DNA from: Phenylobacterium sp.
GTDB taxonomy: Bacteria > Pseudomonadota > Alphaproteobacteria > Caulobacterales > Caulobacteraceae
Reading direction: 5' to 3'
DNA: 64,000 bases
NCBI GenBank assembly: GCA_020402745.1
Contig: JADBYZ010000004.1
Location: forward strand, 62,001-126,000
This document shows, in pieces, positions 57,665 to 64,000 of this stretch; position 1 is the first letter of the stretch; each line of letters begins with the position of its first letter. The notes under the pieces were generated by a model. That model saw nothing but the letters and a program-made list of their open reading frames with translations. It was not told where the DNA came from and searched no databases. The position numbers were made by a program, and so were the translations under genes.

Positions 57665-58507
57665 CTAGCCGCCGGCCGCCAGGATGGCCGCCAGGCCCTC
57701 GCGGTAGGTGGGATGGGCGGGGCGCCAGCCGAGGGCGGACTTGGCGCGGGCGTTGGAGACGCGCTTGCTCTCGGCCCAGAAGCGCCGGGCGGCGGGGGTC
57801 AGGGCGTCGAGGTCGAGGGGGGTCTCGGGCGGCGGCTCGGCGCCCAGCAGGCGGCAGGCTTCCAGGGTCACGTCGGCGGCGGGCGCCGGTTCATCATCGC
57901 AGAGGTTGAAGACGCCGGTCCGGTCCGGCCGCGCCAGGGCGGCGGCAAGGCCGTCGGCGATGTCGCCCACGTGGATGCGGCTGAACACCTGCCCCGGCGC
58001 GGTCATGCGCCGGGCGGTCCCGTCTCGGACCCGGTCCAGGGCCGAACGGCCGGGCCCGTAGATGCCGGGCAGCCGGAAGACGGCCAGGGGCCGCCCCGTT
58101 CCGGCCCAGGCCGCCTCCGCCGCCACGCGGCGCCGGGAGGTCTCCGAGGCCGGGGCCGTGCGACTGGTCTCGCGCACCCAGCGCCCGCCGCGATCGCCGT
58201 AGACGCCGGTGGTGGAGAGATAGCCGATCCAGCCCGGTCCCGACCCGGGGGCGAGGTGCGGGGCCAGCATCTCGAAGCCGGGGCAGAGGCCGGTGTCGGG
58301 GTCAGGGGCGGCGGTGACGAGGAGGGCGTCGGCGCCTCGCAGGGCCGACGCCAGGGCGTCGGGGTCGTGCACGGACACCGTCTCGACCGCGTTCCGCCAG
58401 GGGTCGGGGAGGGGGGTGCGCACCGTCGCGGTGATGTGCAGGTCACCGGGGGCCCGCGCAGCCAGGGCGCGGGCCGAATAGCCGAAGCCGAAAACGAGGA
58501 GCCTCAC
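57665..58507 (-). CDS. NAD(P)-binding epimerase-like protein (extended SDR)
   Basis: 280 residues. MRLLVFGFGYSARALAARA is a Rossmann nucleotide motif of the GxGxxA-like type. YLSTTGVYGDRGGRWVRET takes the place of the catalytic Ser-Tyr-Lys region: Thr and Tyr are seen but the Lys four residues after the Tyr is not. FRLPGIYGPGRSALDRV and FSRIHVGDIADGLAAAL are typical. The GTG at 58507 overlaps the galU stop (GTGA). Probably a sugar-nucleotide or related reductase/epimerase, possibly non-catalytic. Confidence 0.8.
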   Translation of the reverse strand: MRLLVFGFGYSARALAARAPGDLHITATVRTPLPDPWRNAVETVSVHDPDALASALRGADALLVTAAPDPDTGLCPGFEMLAPHLAPGSGPGWIGYLSTTGVYGDRGGRWVRETSRTAPASETSRRRVAAEAAWAGTGRPLAVFRLPGIYGPGRSALDRVRDGTARRMTAPGQVFSRIHVGDIADGLAAALARPDRTGVFNLCDDEPAPAADVTLEACRLLGAEPPPETPLDLDALTPAARRFWAESKRVSNARAKSALGWRPAHPTYREGLAAILAAGG

Positions 58508-59379
58508 GCCCCCAGAAGGTCCTTCAGCATCCCCCGGGCGCCCTCGGCCAGGTCGGGCCGCTTCAGGGCGTAGGCGACGTTCGCCCGCAGGAGACCCAGC
58601 TTGTCGCCGCAGTCGTAGGTGGTCCCGTCGTACTCCAGGGCGTGGAAGGCCTGGTCGGCCATCAGGTCGGCCATGGCGTCGGTCAGCTGGATTTCGCCGC
58701 CGGCGCCCTTCCTGTGCCGGGCGAGGCGATCGAAGATTTCGGGCTGCAGGATGTACCGACCAGAAATGAAAAGATTGGACGGTTCGGTTCCCGGCGCGGG
58801 CTTCTCGACCATACCGGTCATTCGATTCAGCCGGCCCGACTGTCCGTCGAGGGCGACGATGCCATACTTGTGGGCCTGGCCCTCCGGCGCCGGCTCGACG
58901 ACGACGATGTTGCCGCCGACCTGGTCGAAGGCCGCCGTCGCCTGGGCCAGGGCGGCGGGCTCGGCCATCATCAGCATGTCCGGCAGCATGACGGCGAAGG
59001 GCTCGTCGCCGATGATGTCCCGGGCGCACCAGACCGCATGGCCCAGGCCCTGGGGCGCCATCTGGCGCACAAAGCTCATCTCGCCGGGCTTGGGCAGGTC
59101 GCGCCGGATGTCGGCCAGGATGTCCAGCTTGCCCTTGGCCTCAAGCTGGGCCTCGAGTTCGACATGGTGGTCGAAATAGTCCTCGATGGCGCCCTTGCCG
59201 CGGCCGGTGACGAAGACGAAGTGCTCGATGCCCGCCGCCCGGCCCTCCTCGATGATGTAGGACAGGATCGGCCGGTCGACGACGTTCAGCATCTCTTTCG
59301 GCGTGACCTTGGCGCCGGGCAGAACCCGCGTTCCCAGCCCCGCCACCGGCAGCACCGCCTTGCGCACCTTGCCTGACAT
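58504..59379 (-). CDS. galU: UTP-glucose-1-phosphate uridylyltransferase
   Basis: 291 residues. KAVLPVAGLGTRVLPGAKVT holds the nucleotide-binding loop with the catalytic Arg, and PKEMLNVVDRPILSYIIEE the conserved Lys. EKPAPGTEPSNLFISGRYIL and GGEIQLTDAMADLMADQAF complete the GalU signature. It makes UDP-glucose for envelope polysaccharides. ATG 59379 is chosen at the start of family similarity. It is co-translated with the SDR gene. Confidence 0.95.
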   Translation of the reverse strand: MSGKVRKAVLPVAGLGTRVLPGAKVTPKEMLNVVDRPILSYIIEEGRAAGIEHFVFVTGRGKGAIEDYFDHHVELEAQLEAKGKLDILADIRRDLPKPGEMSFVRQMAPQGLGHAVWCARDIIGDEPFAVMLPDMLMMAEPAALAQATAAFDQVGGNIVVVEPAPEGQAHKYGIVALDGQSGRLNRMTGMVEKPAPGTEPSNLFISGRYILQPEIFDRLARHRKGAGGEIQLTDAMADLMADQAFHALEYDGTTYDCGDKLGLLRANVAYALKRPDLAEGARGMLKDLLGA

Positions 59380-59405
59380 GGACGTCTCCGTTGCAGGCCC
59401 CTCCC

Positions 59406-60245
59406 TTAGTCGAGGGCGGCGGTTCCTTCCAGAACGATCACGGCCCGGCCGCCGATCCATGTCCCGTCGGCTTCGGCCGAGACGCTCACCCGGCCGGCCC
59501 GGCCCACGGCCGCGCCCTGGCTGGCGACATAGCCCGGCGGCAGGATCCCCTCGCCGATCAGCCAGAGGGCGAGGCCGGCGTTGAGGCTGCCGGTGACCGG
59601 GTCCTCGGGCACGGACAGGCTGGGAACGAAGGCGCGCACCTCCAGCTGCGAGGGGCCTCCTGGCGGGTACAGGGCCGCGACCCCCAGCTTCAGGTCGCCC
59701 AGGGCGGCAAAGTCCGGTGACAGGGAAAGGACTCGCTCAGGGGAGTCCAGCAGGATCGCGCACCAGCCCGGCCCGTTGTCGATCCAGCGCCCGGCCCGGA
59801 CGGCGCCCTCGGAAATCCCCAGACCCCGGACGATCTGCGCCGTCACCTCCGGCTCCAGTGGCTCGTCCCTCAGCAAGGGCGGGGCGGCGAAGGCCAGGTC
59901 CTCGCCGTCGATCCGCACCGGCACCAGGCCCACACCGCATTCCTGTACCACACGCCCGGGCGTCCTCGGCTGGCCGCCGGCCGACAGCCAGGCCCGACAG
60001 GAGCCGAGGGTCGGGTGACCGGCGAAGGGCAGCTCGCCACCGGGCGTGAAGATCCGCACCCGGTAGTCGGCGCCGAGGTCAGTCGGCGGCAGGAGGAAGG
60101 TGGTCTCGGACAGGTTGGTCCAGCGCGCGAAGGCCGCCATCTGGGCGTCGGACAGGCCCTGCGCCCCGTGCACCACGGCCAGGGGATTTCCGTTCAGCGG
60201 CCCCGAGGCGAAGACGTCGACCTGCTGGAAGCGGCGGAGGGTCAT
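59406..60245 (-). CDS. PhzF-family isomerase-like protein
   Basis: 279 residues with the two-fold diaminopimelate-epimerase-like barrel. The catalytic Glu is Glu47 in NLSETTFLLPP; FTPGGELPFAGHPTLGSC and PEDPVTGSLNAGLALWL are diagnostic. PhzF proteins isomerise trans-dihydro-hydroxyanthranilate, but most homologues act on unknown metabolites, and no other phenazine gene is here. Start ATG overlaps the stop of the PaiB-like gene (ATGA). Confidence 0.92.
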   Translation of the reverse strand: MTLRRFQQVDVFASGPLNGNPLAVVHGAQGLSDAQMAAFARWTNLSETTFLLPPTDLGADYRVRIFTPGGELPFAGHPTLGSCRAWLSAGGQPRTPGRVVQECGVGLVPVRIDGEDLAFAAPPLLRDEPLEPEVTAQIVRGLGISEGAVRAGRWIDNGPGWCAILLDSPERVLSLSPDFAALGDLKLGVAALYPPGGPSQLEVRAFVPSLSVPEDPVTGSLNAGLALWLIGEGILPPGYVASQGAAVGRAGRVSVSAEADGTWIGGRAVIVLEGTAALD

Positions 60246-60892
60246 GGCTCTTTCCTCGCGGCCAGCCGTTCAGCGACGATGGCGCCGGCGGCCGGGTTGA
60301 AATGGGGATCGGCGGGGTCGGTCAGGCCGTGGACGACCCCGGCCATATCCTCGAGCTTGCGGTTCTGGCTCATCTTCCACTTGCCGCGGATTTCGGTGAT
60401 CTCGATCTCCAGCCCGACAATGCCCCGCAGCATGGCCTCGATATAGTCGCCGGGCGCATCCGACACCGCCCAGGGCGTTGGCCGCCGGGATTCCTGGGCC
60501 GCCGACAGGTCTGCGACATGGGCGGCCAGCCACTCCCGATCCGGGCGGAGACGAAGGGACCCCCGGGCCTGGAGCATCTCATAGTTCCAGGTCGGCACCT
60601 CCCTGTGGGTGAGGGCCTTGGACGGGTACCAACCCGGTGAGACGTAGGTCTCCGCTCCCTGAAAGACGACCAGGACCTTCGCCCCCTCGGCCAGGGCGGC
60701 GAGGTGCGGATTGGCGCGGGCCAGGTGGGCCGTCAGGAGGCTGCGGTCGTCCTGCACCTTCCGCAGGAAGGGCAGGGGCGAGGCCATGGGCCCCTCCGGT
60801 CCGGCGGTGATGAGCAGGCCCAGGGGATGGCGCGCAACCAGGTCCCACAGGACCTCGGGGCGCACCTCCTCGAAGACTTCCGGCAGGTACAT
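60242..60892 (-). CDS. PaiB-family FMN-binding regulator-like protein
   Basis: 216 residues. LGLLITAGPEGPMASPLPFL and ETYVSPGWYPSKALTHREVPT (first 20 shown of a longer block) are PaiB hallmarks, with RGKWKMSQNRKLEDMAGVV near the end. In Bacillus PaiB was described as a negative regulator; many homologues behave as small flavin-binding proteins. It is the last intact core gene before the glmS fragment and is co-translated with the PhzF-like gene. Confidence 0.9.
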   Translation of the reverse strand: MYLPEVFEEVRPEVLWDLVARHPLGLLITAGPEGPMASPLPFLRKVQDDRSLLTAHLARANPHLAALAEGAKVLVVFQGAETYVSPGWYPSKALTHREVPTWNYEMLQARGSLRLRPDREWLAAHVADLSAAQESRRPTPWAVSDAPGDYIEAMLRGIVGLEIEITEIRGKWKMSQNRKLEDMAGVVHGLTDPADPHFNPAAGAIVAERLAARKEP

Positions 60893-60901
60893 GGCCGGCC
60901 C

Positions 60902-64000
<3,099 letters not shown>

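Overview
The window is about 64 kb of very GC-rich DNA (roughly 70% by eye) with tightly packed genes, many 4-bp ATGA, GTGA or TTGA stop/start overlaps and frequent GTG or TTG starts. A PodJ-type polarity protein, a Caulobacter-style TonB receptor, a GANTC site with a near-CtrA site at podJ, FtsEX next to an MJ0042 zinc-ribbon protein, and two Baeyer-Villiger-type monooxygenases point to an alphaproteobacterium of the Caulobacteraceae (Caulobacter/Phenylobacterium-like). No rRNA, tRNA, CRISPR array or intact transposase was seen.

Layout. 1-5.6 kb: edge-truncated TonB-dependent receptor, a secreted TPR-array protein flanked by a duplicated scrap of the next gene, a hotdog thioesterase, an orphan CheY-like regulator and an SGNH hydrolase. 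5.7-11.8 kb: five acyl-CoA dehydrogenases in one minus-strand operon. 12-18.6 kb: short MprF-like protein, podJ, then a coupled membrane-protein trio (TauE/SafE, TIGR02186, DUF3429). 18.6-29.1 kb: a minus-strand run with PdeM and its DEXH helicase, a phytanoyl-CoA dioxygenase-family enzyme, a DinG-type helicase, an SMR exporter, and an aromatic amino acid block (TyrA-like dehydrogenase, HisC-like aminotransferase, chorismate mutase). 29.1-34.8 kb: secreted penicillin-acylase-family enzyme, flavin monooxygenase, DUF2125 protein, gamma-glutamylcyclotransferase. 34.8-39.1 kb: ftsE-ftsX-ydcF-plsC operon diverging from a zinc-ribbon protein and a phosphoribosyltransferase. 39.1-45.9 kb: argH-lptM-lysA diverging from a TlpA thioredoxin and a thiolase-like protein; a TTC38-type protein. 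45.9-54.6 kb: second flavin monooxygenase, pheS-pheT, rplT, rpmI, then a patch of accessory or broken genes (possible nucleotidyltransferase fragment, brnA with a nonsense-mutated brnT, MFS exporter) before infC. 54.7-60.9 kb: two glycosyltransferases, alpha/beta hydrolase, NAD-binding epimerase-like protein, galU, PhzF and PaiB family proteins.

At about 61.07 kb the core genome stops inside a 3' fragment of glmS. To its right is a visibly lower-GC region holding one very large, unrecognised helical protein that runs off the window. This looks like the edge of a genomic island and is the best candidate for something new. A second candidate is a ~115-120 bp double-hairpin repeat present three times (4495, 31386, 34655). 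One copy supplies the C-terminal codons of one gene, and the same end of the repeat supplies the stop codon of two others. Also notable are an FtsE whose ABC signature, D-loop and H-loop are all altered, an AUU-started infC, and a 30-bp palindrome containing a perfect FNR/FixK-type site upstream of a flavin monooxygenase.
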